Shown in pieces: positions 1 to 9,232 of a stretch of DNA of 64,000 bases. The translations under genes were made by a program, and so were the position numbers. The stretch spans positions 32,304,305-32,368,304 of the forward strand of contig CM055096.1 of NCBI GenBank assembly GCA_029204225.1. The letters run 5' to 3'. The first letter of the stretch is position 1. Each line of letters opens with the position of its first letter. Below the pieces are notes generated by a model that made no database searches, had not been told where the DNA came from, and was given only the letters and a program-made list of their open reading frames with translations. The DNA comes from Diphasiastrum complanatum. Lineage: Eukaryota; Streptophyta; Lycopodiopsida; Lycopodiales; Lycopodiaceae.

Positions 1-355
1 GATCAATTAGCTGCAATTGAAATCAAAACAGATGCCGATGAAGCCGTCATGATTATCCTTGGAAGTTTACCACCTTCATATGATTATTATACTTCCCTTG
101 TTTCTATTCTTGTTTTAGGCTTGAGTCTCATAGGTGTTTTCTCATTGCTCATCCATGAGGAATTACGAAGAGGCAAATAGAAGAATATTGCTTCACATTA
201 TGCTACTTTGTTTGCTAAAGATAAGAGTAAGCAACAATTCAAAGGTAAATTAACATATAAAGATGACCAAGGTAAAGCTAAGGACTTTAAGGTAAAATAT
301 GCTGATTGTTGTAAGCTTGGTCATGATGCTACTAAATGCTGGAAGTAGCTTAAAA
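1..355 (+). pseudogene. Ty1/copia gag fragment
   Basis: Frame 1 reads a copia-type gag segment. The motif ILGSLPPSYDYY is the usual signature of the UBN2/gag domain, which packages element RNA in the cytoplasm. It is followed by a basic stretch and a degenerate zinc knuckle (CCKLGHDATKCW) near 312-342. A stop (AAATAG) near 175 and another after the knuckle break the frame. The 5' part lies outside the window. Protease, integrase and RT do not follow; RNase H sequence follows almost at once, so most of pol is deleted. The family call is firm. Lineage within copia is not determined. Confidence 0.8.
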
Positions 356-429
356 GGCCAATCTTCATGAAGATCAACTTTTGGATTTGTAATTTTATTA
401 AATCAAGGCCCAATCTCATGGAACAGCCG

Positions 430-660
430 AAAGCAGACCTCAGTAGATTTATCTTCAACTGAATCAGAAAACATAGCTGCCACAAATGCTACCAAGGAGG
501 CAATTTGGCTAAGAAACCTGCTTGCAGATATAGGCCTTGCTCAGGAACATCCCAAGACAATTTATTGAGATAATCAAAGCATAATAGCACTCTCTCTAAA
601 TCCAAGATTTCACTCTCGGAGCAAACACATTGAAATCAGGTATCACTTATTAGAATATTG
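430..660 (+). pseudogene. Ty1/copia RNase H C-terminal fragment
   Basis: The translation contains SSTESENIAATNATKEAIWLR, DNQSIIALSLNPRFHSRSKH and IEIRYH, the standard C-terminal RNase H block of copia pol. This domain degrades the RNA strand during reverse transcription. A TGA interrupts it just before DNQS. It lies only about 70 bp downstream of gag sequence, so an internal deletion has joined the gag end to RNase H. It runs into the LTR-like sequence starting near 662. Confidence 0.8.
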
Positions 661-661
661 A

Positions 662-949
662 TGTTGAGTTTATATTGTTGTACAATTACTTTGAATTGTT
701 ATCTGTCGAGTATTGTGTGCTTGCAATATTTAATAATGGTAACATGACAGACACAGTTTTGTATTCATTGTCTTGTTCATTCATAATGAGTGGTGTTTAG
801 AAAATTGTAACGGCTATGTTGTGTCTTATTCTTCATGTCCGATTTCTCTATCGTGATCCTAGTTCATTGGTTAATGGGTTAGATGAGTGATGATTACATG
901 CATTGAATGTGATTGCTTCTACTTGTTGTAATCTCCGTTAAGTTTTCCA
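662..949 (+). repeat. LTR-like sequence, copia type
   Basis: The segment starts TGTTGAGTTT directly after RNase H sequence and ends GTTTTCCA three bases before a copia-type primer-binding site. The TG...CA termini and the adjacent PBS fit an LTR of about 288 bp. No second copy was found in the window, so the exact ends are inferred. Confidence 0.5.
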
Positions 950-952
950 ATA

Positions 953-966
953 TGGTATCAGAGCCA
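953..966 (+). promoter_or_regulatory. Copia primer-binding site (initiator tRNA-Met)
   Basis: TGGTATCAGAGCC is the classic complement to the 3' end of plant initiator tRNA-Met that primes copia minus-strand synthesis. It lies 3 bp after the TTTTCCA terminus. No gag follows, so the element is cut off downstream. Confidence 0.75.
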
Positions 967-1289
967 TTGTTAATAGTTGCCATGCTTCAATCCTTGTAGA
1001 AAAGAGAGGATGTGAATGCTTGTGTGCTAATATGTGTTAGTGTTTGCATGATTTTGTGAATGGTGGTAGATGCATTGTAAATGCATTTGACAAGTGTTGT
1101 ATGCAGTGATCTATGAGGATTTGAATGCCCATAGGCTTGCTACAAGAATCAAAGAATCAGGAAATGCACTAAGAAGCACTGTTCGATTCAAAGGTACGGG
1201 ATTTGAAGTCACAAGTATTTGTAGTCATCGGTTCTGCTCCAAGAAAATAACCTACGGTTGCCCCTGGAAATACCTCCAAGAATTGACCT
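967..1289. other. Unassigned spacer after the PBS
   Basis: The sequence could be leader of the preceding copia relic. I see no coding signal or repeat that I can name. Confidence 0.4.
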
Positions 1290-1480
1290 GTTGATGCTGC
1301 TCGTGGGACATGCTTTCCTGCTGTGCCAGTCTCACTAAAGAACATGTTGAAGGCATAATCATCACCGCCCCAAATAGTCTTGATACCTAACATTTAGCCA
1401 TCAGGTTTAGTCCATGTTTGCGTGCTAGAATTTCGATCATTTGAAGGCCAAGCTGCCGCTGGCTTGCTGCAACGTGATCA
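1290..1480 (-). pseudogene. Alpha-tubulin-derived fragment
   Basis: On the minus strand the peptide GGDDYAFNMFFSETG followed by AGKHVPRA closely matches the conserved N-terminal block of alpha-tubulin (GGDD-AFN-FFSETG-GKHVPRA), with one extra residue in each half. Just upstream, HGLN and PDG fall where tubulin has HGIQPDG, although a frameshift and a stop (PDG then TAA) separate the pieces. Downstream of HVPRA the similarity ends abruptly. Only about 45-60 codons remain, so this is a captured or decayed scrap and not a gene. Alpha-tubulin forms the microtubule heterodimer with beta-tubulin; this piece could not. The match is from memory of a very conserved protein. Confidence 0.65.
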
Positions 1481-1849
1481 GTCATTTAACATACATATCA
1501 ATCTGAGTGATGGGCTTCCACGTTCTGTCAGCGTGAGGTTACCAGACAGCGAACTGCTTGCTATCCCAGTCTCCTTCCTTCCTTCAACATTTACGGTGAT
1601 GCTCTCTTCATCCTTCAGAACAACTTGAAACTAACCAACATCTTTGAGGCTAAAAGCATATTTGGTGGTACAACATGGACTGTCAATGACACTACCTTTT
1701 TTAAGTACAAATTTACTCAAAAAAATGTTTTTTAGTTTAGCATTTTAAATTGGATCCACTAGAGATATGAAGAGTATGACTGTTTGTAACATATTTGCAG
1801 GTGTGTAATTGTAATAATTACTTTTGTTGTGGGACATCAGGCCACCGAC
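1481..1849. other. Unassigned; minus strand has a coding-like stretch
   Basis: The minus strand carries a short open stretch (VVLKDEESITVNVEGRKE and following residues) next to the tubulin scrap. I do not recognise it and it has stops at both ends. It may belong to the same captured fragment. Confidence 0.3.
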
Positions 1850-1935
1850 TTCTCTTTCGCTCTCGCTCTAGCTCTCGCTCTCGCTCTCTCACAATCTAGC
1901 TCGCTCTCTCTCCTCGCATTTGAAAGATCTCCCGC
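1850..1935 (+). repeat. CTCGCT-rich low-complexity tract
   Basis: Irregular CTCGCT/CTCTCT units run over about 85 bp. On one strand they encode repeated Ala-Leu, on the other Arg-Ala. This is simple sequence; the short open frames across it are not genes. Confidence 0.8.
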
Positions 1936-2096
1936 TCTAACTCTCTCTTTCATCGCGTTCGCAACATCTCTCAGTACTGGTCTGATATACTTCCTTCTTG
2001 CTGATCGTGCTCTTTTGGATCGCATTGTGGCTGATCCAGGTCTTTCTTGCTGATTATGATCTGTTTGATCGAGCTCTTTGTCTGATCAATTCCAGC

Positions 2097-2339
2097 ATGG
2101 ATAATTTTCAAGACAATAATATATATTTCACATATTCAATTCCGGATATTCCGGCAGTTTTTTCTACAATGCATGAGACGTGTGCAAGTGACCCCAGGAT
2201 GGAACATCGTCACTGTGCCGACAAAGTTGCAATGAGGGATTATTGGGCTAGTAAGAAACGGAAACAGAGATTGAAAGAAAAAATTTTTAGGAGGCTTGGA
2301 GATCAACCTTCAGAAGATGATGCCAAAACAAGAAAATGA
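2097..2339 (+). CDS. Hypothetical 80-aa ORF
   Basis: An ATG-started frame of 80 residues opens with MDNFQDNNIYFTYSIPDIPA and ends in a strongly basic then acidic tail (SKKRKQRLKEKIFRRLGD...PSEDDAKTRK). The composition is more protein-like than neighbouring shadow frames. No domain, splice site or promoter supports it, and I do not recognise it. It could be one exon of a lost gene or part of a transposon. Confidence that it is translated is low. Confidence 0.2.
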   Translation: MDNFQDNNIYFTYSIPDIPAVFSTMHETCASDPRMEHRHCADKVAMRDYWASKKRKQRLKEKIFRRLGDQPSEDDAKTRK

Positions 2340-2700
2340 ATATGTTTGGCTACAACAAAATATTGGCGAAGGCATACACAACAATTTTCAATAGGTATTC
2401 AGAGGGAGATATTCCAAGAACTACTTCTACAACCAACTTTTTGGGAGCTAAAAATATCATCTAGTACTGTTGAAAGCAATCTTGTTTCTAATATGCATAA
2501 CACCCTCAGTCAAATTAAGGTGTCCCACTTGACGAGAATGAACTCTTCGTGAAGAGATCTTTGCTTGTGACGGTCCTAAGTAAAGCTGATGGCACAACAA
2601 ATCTCCCTCATTTGAGAATTGTAGGTGCTTTGGATGTTCATCACAGAAATAACACTCGACACCACTTGCCATAATTGTACCAAAAACATAACTTTCTAAC
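2340..2700. other. Unassigned spacer
   Basis: No coding region, repeat or RNA gene recognised before the gypsy LTR end. Confidence 0.4.
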
Positions 2701-2800
2701 GTTGTCCTCTGTGGGAACGACACTATTTACTATAAAATCTATATTAACCCTGCTGGTATAGTACGACATATACCAATTTTTCGTGCCATTGCTGGGGATA
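2701..2800 (+). repeat. Ty3/gypsy LTR end with degenerate tRNA-Asp PBS
   Basis: The sequence has the layout of a gypsy LTR end: a CTGTGGGAACGACAC motif followed by TTTCGTGCCATTGCTGGGGA near 2779-2798. The latter is a mutated version of the plant gypsy PBS TGGCGCCGTTGCCGGGGA, complementary to tRNA-Asp. After the PBS the sequence diverges and copia RT begins about 145 bp later, so the gypsy element is cut off. Confidence 0.55.
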
Positions 2801-2943
2801 GTTTAGGAAAGTTATAAGAAATTTGACAAATCCATCTCCATCTAACAAGTTATAGTACAACAAGTCCTATTCTTCCTTTCAGTCACTCCATTTTGTTGTG
2901 GGGTCCTTGATGTTGTATACTCCCTCTTGGTCCCATGCTCATC

Positions 2944-4264
2944 ACAAAACCTTTGCACTCATGGCAAAGATGGTAAGCATTCAAGTCATCATTTCACTTG
3001 CTACACTTTATGGATGGGATCTATGGCAAATGGACATTTCAAATGCATTCTTGAATGGTGATCTTGAGGAGGAAGTGTACATGGAGCAGTCCGAGAGCTA
3101 CATTTCATCAACAAAGCCAAATATTGTGTGTCTACTACAAAAGAGTTTGTATGGCCTTAAGCAAGCACCAAGGGTTGGTATGCTAAGCTTAACACTTTTT
3201 TACTCTCTCAAGGCTTTGTTATGAGTGAGTATGATCATTCACTTTATTGTAGATTCGCTGGAAATGATGTTACCATCTTGCTAATCTATGTGGATGATAT
3301 CATCTTGAGTGGCGGAGACAATCAAGATGTGGAGGATATCAAGAATGCTCTTAAGAAGGAGTTTGAGGTGCATGATCTTGGTAATTTGCATTACATCTTG
3401 GGAATAGAAGTCATTAGATCTTCTCAATCTACTTTCATTTGTCAAGAGAAGTATGCTAGCTCTATTCTAAAAAGATTTCATATGGTAGATGCAAAAGCTA
3501 GTGATACACCTATGGAGTCTCATGTAAAGCTAACTATAAGAGGTAATGAAAGATCCTTCAAGGACATTACTCTCTATAGGATGCTAGTTGGTTCACTCAT
3601 CTATCTAACCATTACTAAACCAGATCTAAGCTATTGTATTGGAAGATTGAGTCAATTCATGCAAGATCCTAGTGAGAAGCATTGGAAGCTAGGAAAGCGA
3701 GTTTTGAGGTACATCATTGGAACTCAAGATTTTGGCATATTGTATGAGGGATCATCACCTAATCTTTTTGGATTTACAGATTCGGACTATGCTAGAGATG
3801 TAATGGATAGGAAATCCATTAGTGCTCATTGTATTTTCATAGATGATGGAGCTATATCATGGATGTCGAAGAAACAAGCCACTATCTCATTGTCATCTAG
3901 TGAGGTTGAGTACAAAGCTCTTACACATTGCACAAAGGAGATGGTATGGATCAAGAGGATGATCAAGGATCTTCACTTGCTGGATTTTTCAGAGAGCCAA
4001 ATCATCTTTTGTGACAATCAATTAGCCCAAAGGTTGGCAACCAATCCTATCTTTCATGCTAGCAGCAAACATATTGAGGTGCAGTATCACTTTGCGAGGG
4101 AGCAAGCCATTGCAAAGGAGGTGCAGCTTCAACATGTGTCCTCAAGGGAATGTGTAGCTGATATCTTCACCAAAGCATTGGGAAAGGACTTGTTCATGAA
4201 GCATAGGACATCACTTGGAGTGTTATCAAAGTCTATGCTAAAACTAGTTGAAGAGGGAGTGTGA
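2944..4264 (+). pseudogene. Ty1/copia reverse transcriptase and RNase H
   Basis: This is the C-terminal half of a copia polyprotein. The RT palm is present: GWDLWQMDISNAFLNG, then SLYGLKQAPR, then the catalytic YVDD in LLIYVDDIILSGG. Next comes PDLSYCIGRLSQFMQDPS and an RNase H domain with SSSEVEYKAL, DNQLA, SKHIEVQYHF and ADIFTKAL, and the frame stops inside the LTR. A single frameshift near 3178 splits RT into two frames; the second frame, from 3221, is open for 347 codons, so decay is mild. Gag, protease, integrase and the first third of RT are missing. Translation of this relic is unlikely. Identification as copia pol is secure. Confidence 0.9.
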
Positions 4265-4720
4265 AAGATTCAACTAGTTTGATCATATTTGCTATATTTT
4301 CATATTTGGCATATTGAGGCCAACTTTGTTTTTAGACTTAGAGATTGACTTTTCAAAGTTCATTAGTCTAAATTTCATTTGAATAAACACTTTTGAAAGT
4401 GTGGGAAAGTTAGAAGGTGAGTTTGAGTAGATTTAATTTTGAATGTTGGGTACTTTGAATCTAGACCCAAAAATAGTAGGGTTAGCATTTTGGAGGGAAA
4501 GCCAAGTGGCCAAATAGGGTTTGGACCTGTTATAAAAGGATGTAACTCATGGAGAGAGTGACCTTCTCTCTTCTCTATCTCATTTCATGCTTATACATGG
4601 TTCTCTTGGGTTCTACCATCCATTGGTGCACTATGCTTGTGATTGCATGCAATTTTCTTACGGATCTGAAAACTTTCCCATAATCTAAGGTGTCATTGGG
4701 TGTGGTCAAACGGTACGACA
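4260..4720 (+). repeat. 3' LTR of the preceding copia element (end uncertain)
   Basis: A purine tract (GAAGAGGGAG, polypurine-tract-like) directly precedes TGTGAAAGATTC, where the pol stop codon already lies inside the LTR. A TATA-like box (TTATAAAAGGATG) near 4529 fits an LTR promoter. No second copy was found, so the 3' end is approximate. Confidence 0.55.
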
Positions 4721-4826
4721 TCCCAATTCAAAGCTCAAAGGCCTTTCTTCTTCGTGGCCAGGTATATTTGTTGGGGGTTTTCACTATCTCTATTATTATT
4801 ACTCTGTCAAGTTTGTTACTTCAAAT

Positions 4827-4990
4827 AGTACCAAAATTGGTACTGAGCTATAAGACTTTAACTACATAGTCCATCTCATAGTACCAAACTACACTGTTCT
4901 AGAGTATCGATTTTGGTACTATTTTCTTATAGATGTAGTACCAAATTGAGACTATACGGGGCACCCGAATATAGTACCAAAGTGGTAGTA
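4827..4990. repeat. AGTACCAA/TTGGTACT motif cluster, left
   Basis: At least five copies of (A)GTACCAAA or its complement occur in about 160 bp. One pair forms an inverted repeat with 8-base arms (AGTACCAA, 2-base spacer, TTGGTACT) at 4827-4844. The same motifs recur at 8985-9195. Spacing and mixed orientation resemble subterminal transposase-binding motifs of DNA transposons; that reading is inference. Confidence 0.55.
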
Positions 4991-5189
4991 GACAGGACAC
5001 CAACTTCGTAACCACGGGTACTGTTCGCAAGCATTGTGTATCACAGCCAACATAAAGATAAAAAATCTAACAATTTGTTCGCTTTTTGGCAAGATATTAT
5101 CAGTTGATAGGTCTGCAAATGATGCATAATTTTTTTGTCTCAAGCCATGGAAAAGGCGAGCACAGTGCAGTGGGTAGGTCATCAAGAGA

Positions 5190-5640
5190 ACTCTCACTCA
5201 CGAGGAGTTGAAACCAGATAGCTGGCCCTTGAAATGTGCAGCAGATGTGGTCGCATATCTGAAAGAAAGATTTAGGCCAAAAGGAAAAGTTCATAGCTGC
5301 AGCACAAGAAGGGTTTTTTGGCTTGTCAGCAAGGATGAGGTGTAACGTGATGTGAAATGGGATTGTCAGCGCGTCACAGGCTCACGCTCGTTCCATTGTG
5401 TTTATGGATATTCCCAGGATAGTCCATGCTCACTACGACGTCGCACATTGTCATGTTTCTGCGATTCATGTATTATAGGGCAATGGAGAAGATGCAGAAA
5501 CAGACAACACATGAAAGAGTGGAAATATTTGTTTATTCAACCATTGCCAGAGTCAGAGACAACTAGCAGCAACGAAGACGATGACGCTGGACATAATGAC
5601 GTGCTTATAAATCCATGCCAATGCATAATGACACTAACCT
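5190..5640 (+). pseudogene. Unknown transposon-like protein, N-terminal half
   Basis: One frame with a single stop reads a coherent protein segment: DSWPLKCAADVVAYLKERF, then STRRVFWLVSKDEV, then a stop, then VKWDC and GSRSFHCVYGY. A cysteine motif RRRTLSCFCDSCIIGQW-RRCRN follows, and then a tail rich in Ser, Glu and Asp. The CFC-x2-C-x6-C spacing suggests a small metal-binding knuckle. It is cut at its 3' end by the gypsy LTR. I recall similar unclassified plant repeat proteins but cannot name the family. The minus-strand piece at 9.2-10.1 kb looks like the C-terminal half of the same kind of protein, because both lie next to the same GTACCAAA motifs. No promoter is visible. Confidence 0.5.
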
Positions 5641-5663
5641 GCCCATGTATGAGGGAAATCCTG

Positions 5664-6426
5664 TGTTGGAGGGTTTGCGGATCCCAAGACAACCCTAACC
5701 CTAGTTAATAAGTGAGAGGGATTTGGCACCCTGCGTGTGTAAGTCCAACCCGATGATCACATAGTTATTTGATTGATTAGTTAAAAGTCAATAAAAGGAC
5801 TTTAGGTCTTTTTGCGGGACTTTTAATGTCACAGGGCCTAAATGTTAGGCTAGTGAATAAAGTTGGGTTTTCCTCCAATTTTGATGGTTTTCACACTTTT
5901 TTAAATTTGAATAAAAAGAGAGGCAAGAGTGAATAGGATTCAGAGGCCAGGATCCTCCTCTCTACTATAAGAAGAGACCAACTCGAGTTGCTCCACATGT
6001 TCATTTCCTCATTTCAATAAAGCAGATTGGTTCTCTTCAGAAATGGATTGATGAATGTCCTTGCTCTCTATCACTTTTCCTCCATATCTCATGCTTATTT
6101 GGATTTTGCTAATTGTTGGATCTAATTGTTATTGGGATTGTATGTTATTATCCTTTTTATGAGAGAGGAAGGGAGAGAGAGAAAGAATAAGCTATCTATG
6201 TTGTGGATGAGTAGTGTTAAGGGATTGTAGTGCTAAGGGATGTATATTTTTAATGAGTAGGGTTAATGGATGTAGAGTTAGATTCAGTTCTTCCATTCAT
6301 GCTGAAATCTGAACTAAACTATCGCTCTCATGGGAACGAACCTACGCGTGACAACTAACTCCGTCTCTTTGATGCTAGATTGATTAGATCTTGGATTCAA
6401 GTTAGGCAAGGAAAGAACCCACTACA
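5664..6426 (+). repeat. 5' LTR of Ty3/gypsy element G
   Basis: The segment runs from TGTTGGAGGG to CCACTACA, four bases before the tRNA-Asp PBS. Its first about 190 bp recur inverted at 55549-55742, which confirms it as a dispersed LTR. The left end truncates an older transposon ORF. Confidence 0.75.
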
Positions 6427-6430
6427 ATTT

Positions 6431-6505
6431 TGGCGTTGTTGTCGGGGATCGAACCCGGGTCATCCGCGTGACATGCGAAAATACTCACCACTATACTACA
6501 ACGAC
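6431..6505 (-). tRNA. Full-length tRNA-Asp(GTC) copy with CCA, fused to gypsy PBS
   Basis: On the minus strand 72 bases read as a complete tRNA-Asp followed directly by CCA. The acceptor strand begins GTCGTTG, the anticodon loop is ATGTCAC with anticodon GTC, and the T-loop is TTCGATC. Acceptor pair 3-70 and T-stem pair 49-65 are mismatched. The CCA lies exactly where a gypsy PBS starts, 4 bp after the LTR end, and a normal PBS would copy only about 18 bases. Because nuclear tRNA genes do not encode CCA, this looks like a reverse-transcribed primer tRNA and not a working gene. Gag sequence lacking its start follows within about 60 bp. Confidence 0.75.
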
Positions 6506-6549
6506 AGATTGAGAGGTTGTTAAGCTAGCTCTTATTACAAGGTTCAAAC

Positions 6550-7810
6550 CGCGAAAGTTTATGGAAGACCCTTTCCTACTTTTAAGCAAAATTGAAATGG
6601 GAAAGCGAGAAATGGTTTGAGATTATATTGAATGGGTGAAACGTCTTAGATCAAAATGCGAACCTGAGCTAATTAACGAGAATGCTATGATTATGTGGTT
6701 TTTGTCAGGTCTACCTAAACGGATCAGACATGAGCTGAAACGCCATAATGAGTATGCACTCTTGCAAAATGCTATGGACGATGCAATTCGGGAGGAGGAT
6801 GAAGATTCATATGATGAGCCAAATATCAGTATGTTGCCTTATACAGCATGGCAGACTACTACAACATCCACCACTATTGCATCAACAAATGCCAATGCTA
6901 CTGTAGAAATGATCCTCAATGAGTTTGAAAAACTTGGGAAGAACCAGCAGAAACAGATGGAAAAGTTGCAGTCGGAATTTGATGAGAAGATCAAAGCATT
7001 GGAAAACTTCCACGGACAAGCAAACAAGGAACCTGAAAAGCTTGCAAAGACTTTTCCTACTAGGGAAAATGTCTGGTGTTCTATTTGTACAAGAAATCAC
7101 GCAGTGAACGAGTGTTCTCAATTGAAAAAATGAATGGAAATCAGTGTTTGCCATCTGTGTAATTCACCTGATCATGAGACTGCTTTTTGCAACTTCAACC
7201 CTCGAATAATTCAACAACGATATGTCCAAATGGGATATCAAAAACCACAGTATGGAGGTAATCTAGCAGTAAGACCGCAATAATCTGCTCTTGGATACCG
7301 TGAACATTTAGCTTCACCTGCCCCACCAAAGCACTCCGCTCCTCCTGCCAATTTGATGGAACCAGAACCTTACAAAAATGCTGCGCAATGGAACTATGGT
7401 AATGATCATGAAGGTGGATCTTCATAACAGTATGCCATTTATGTTGCCGCTCAACAACAAGCTTCTAGAAATTGGACCAGAGCACCACTTGGATGCTTTG
7501 CATGTGGAGAAAATCATAGAGTTGTAGAATGCCCAAATAAAGAAAAATTTGTACCATTCTATCGTGACTGTGGTTATGGGCATTGCTATAAAGACTGTCC
7601 AGCAAGACCGAAGCCACCACCAGCTACGGCACCTGTAAATTTGATAACAATCAAGCAAAGACCAGTAGCTCAGAATAAACCAATTGCACTCTTGATGGTG
7701 GTCACCAGAGCATAGAAACAAAAAGAACTAGTAGTGGATCCAGTACCTGCTAATTCTATACCATTGAATGATATACCAATAGCATCTGGAGTCTATCCAA
7801 ATCTTAATAC
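6550..7810 (+). pseudogene. Ty3/gypsy gag, multi-knuckle (element G)
   Basis: A decayed gag. The capsid-like part reads VKRLRSKCEPEL, MWFLSGLPKRIRHELKRH and MDDAIREED, followed by a charged coiled-coil-like segment (NEFEKLGKNQQKQMEKL). A series of zinc knuckles comes next: CSICTRNHAVNEC, CHLCNSPDHETAFC, CFACGENHRVVEC, then a degenerate fourth with C-x5-C-x3-C spacing. Gag coats genomic RNA in the cytoplasm. Stops follow the first knuckle (AAATGA) and recur near 7281, 7426, 7713 and 7818. The N-terminal part is missing; only about 45 bp separate the tRNA copy from gag sequence. A second gag of the same family starts at 63.03 kb. Confidence 0.8.
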
Positions 7811-7832
7811 AGAAAAATGAAGATATCAGGAT

Positions 7833-8815
7833 ATGAGACAGTGGATCAAACATCTGCAAGAAGAAGAGGAGCTTGAAGTTGCTAAAGCAACAACTAAAGT
7901 TCAGTCTTCACCATTGCAGCCACCAAGAAATTTACGTACGGATATGAATGATCAGTTACATCATCTTGAAGAACTCTTCAAGATGACTGAACCAGAAGCA
8001 CCGCATACAGAACTACTCATGAACATTTTGTCTAGCAAGATCAATATTTTATTGGGAGAGTTCCTGAAGTTGGTGCCAAAAGCAAGAGAAGTCTTAGCAC
8101 AAAAGTTAGCTCAAGAAGAACCAGAATTCCATCAGGAGCCACTTTTTTGTGCTAGATCTGAAGAATCTAACAATGTACTCCATGTTGGAGCCACTTGGGA
8201 AAGTGAACAAAAGAATATCACTCTGCCGATACAGCATAGACAATTTCCTAAAGAAGCAGTCGTGATAGATGGTGGTTCAGGAGTTAACTTGATCTCTACA
8301 AAGCTATGTGCAAAATGGAGCCTTACAAAGATCAAACCCGCTACTTTTGCTATTAAGCTAGCTGATCAAACAACAGTTCGTCCACGAGGAATGGTGGAAG
8401 ATATACCTGTCAGAATTGCGGGAGTACAGTTCGTCATTACTTTTGTAGTGATGGACTTACCAAAAGCACCTAATGTTTACCAAGTTCTATTGGGACGTCC
8501 ATGGTTACGAGTTGCGCAAGTAATTCATAACTGGGGTACAGAAAAAATCACTTTTGAAAATCATGAACGTGCAGTTGAAATTGATCCTACAACTTGGACT
8601 ATCAAACCAGTGGTTCAAAAAGAGGATGACAATTCGTCAACAACAGATCACACTTGTGACCGACCACAGAAAAATTTGGGAATTCATTACGATTCTCAAA
8701 CAGATAAAGTCAATTGGAATGAAGCTCTTGCAACGATTGACTATAGAACAGGATATATGTGTCAACAAGATATTCAATCAGAGTTGAGCAATATATCCTT
8801 ATTAGATTGAACTTT
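7833..8815 (+). pseudogene. Ty3/gypsy aspartic protease region (element G)
   Basis: A 325-codon open frame continues from gag. The retropepsin core reads VVIDGGSGVNLISTKLCAKW, with DGG in the place of the usual D-S/T-G catalytic triplet, then the flap region and VLLGRPWL, the hydrophobic-hydrophobic-Gly motif of the fold. It would cleave the gag-pol polyprotein. The C-terminal part (IHYDSQTDKVNWNEAL and MCQQDIQSEL) matches element F at 62.4 kb. The frame stops at 8808, and RT, RNase H and integrase are absent because element G breaks off near 8829. DGG also appears, further mutated, in F and in the 20.6-kb relic. That makes it either lineage-typical or shared decay. Confidence 0.8.
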
Positions 8816-8829
8816 GGATACACCATGAT

Positions 8830-9230
8830 GGTATGGGTAGAGTTTATTAAAGTTATAGTTTGTGCTTTAGATGGTTTTTAGTTTTTGCTTAAGTGAAGGG
8901 ATATTAAAGGTGTTAAAGATGGATACAGTGTTAAAGATCCACGAGAAATACCTGTTTTTGAGACTCAAGTGCAATTTCATACAGTATAGGTACTTTGGAG
9001 TTTTAAACAAGCAGTACATGTTTTTCAAATGGAAAAGACATTTTCAGTCAATACCAAAAGCACTATGATTGAGACTCCGATAGTACCAAAAAACGTAGCT
9101 TGAACTTATAAAAAAAAAATTAGATTACTGATAGATAAGTGATCCAAAGTACCAAATTGGTACTCATTAGTCTCAAAATGGGTACTATGAAAGTACCAAA
9201 TGAATCAATATAAGACACAAAGCATCTTGA
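8830..9230. repeat. AGTACCAA/TTGGTACT motif cluster, right
   Basis: Motifs TAGTACCAAA, AGTACCAATTGGTACT-like, GGGTACTATG and AGTACCAAATG recur. One inverted repeat (AGTACCAA, 1-base spacer, TTGGTACT) lies at 9148-9164. The cluster abuts the 3' end of the minus-strand transposon-like ORF at 9233. It mirrors the cluster at 4827-4990. Confidence 0.55.
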
Positions 9231-9232
9231 TT

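Noticed and set aside
1829-2053. Ala-Leu repeat protein
   Set aside because: It translates a CTCGCT low-complexity tract.
6431-6505. A functional nuclear tRNA-Asp gene
   Set aside because: CCA is encoded, two stem pairs are broken, and the position coincides exactly with a gypsy PBS after an LTR.
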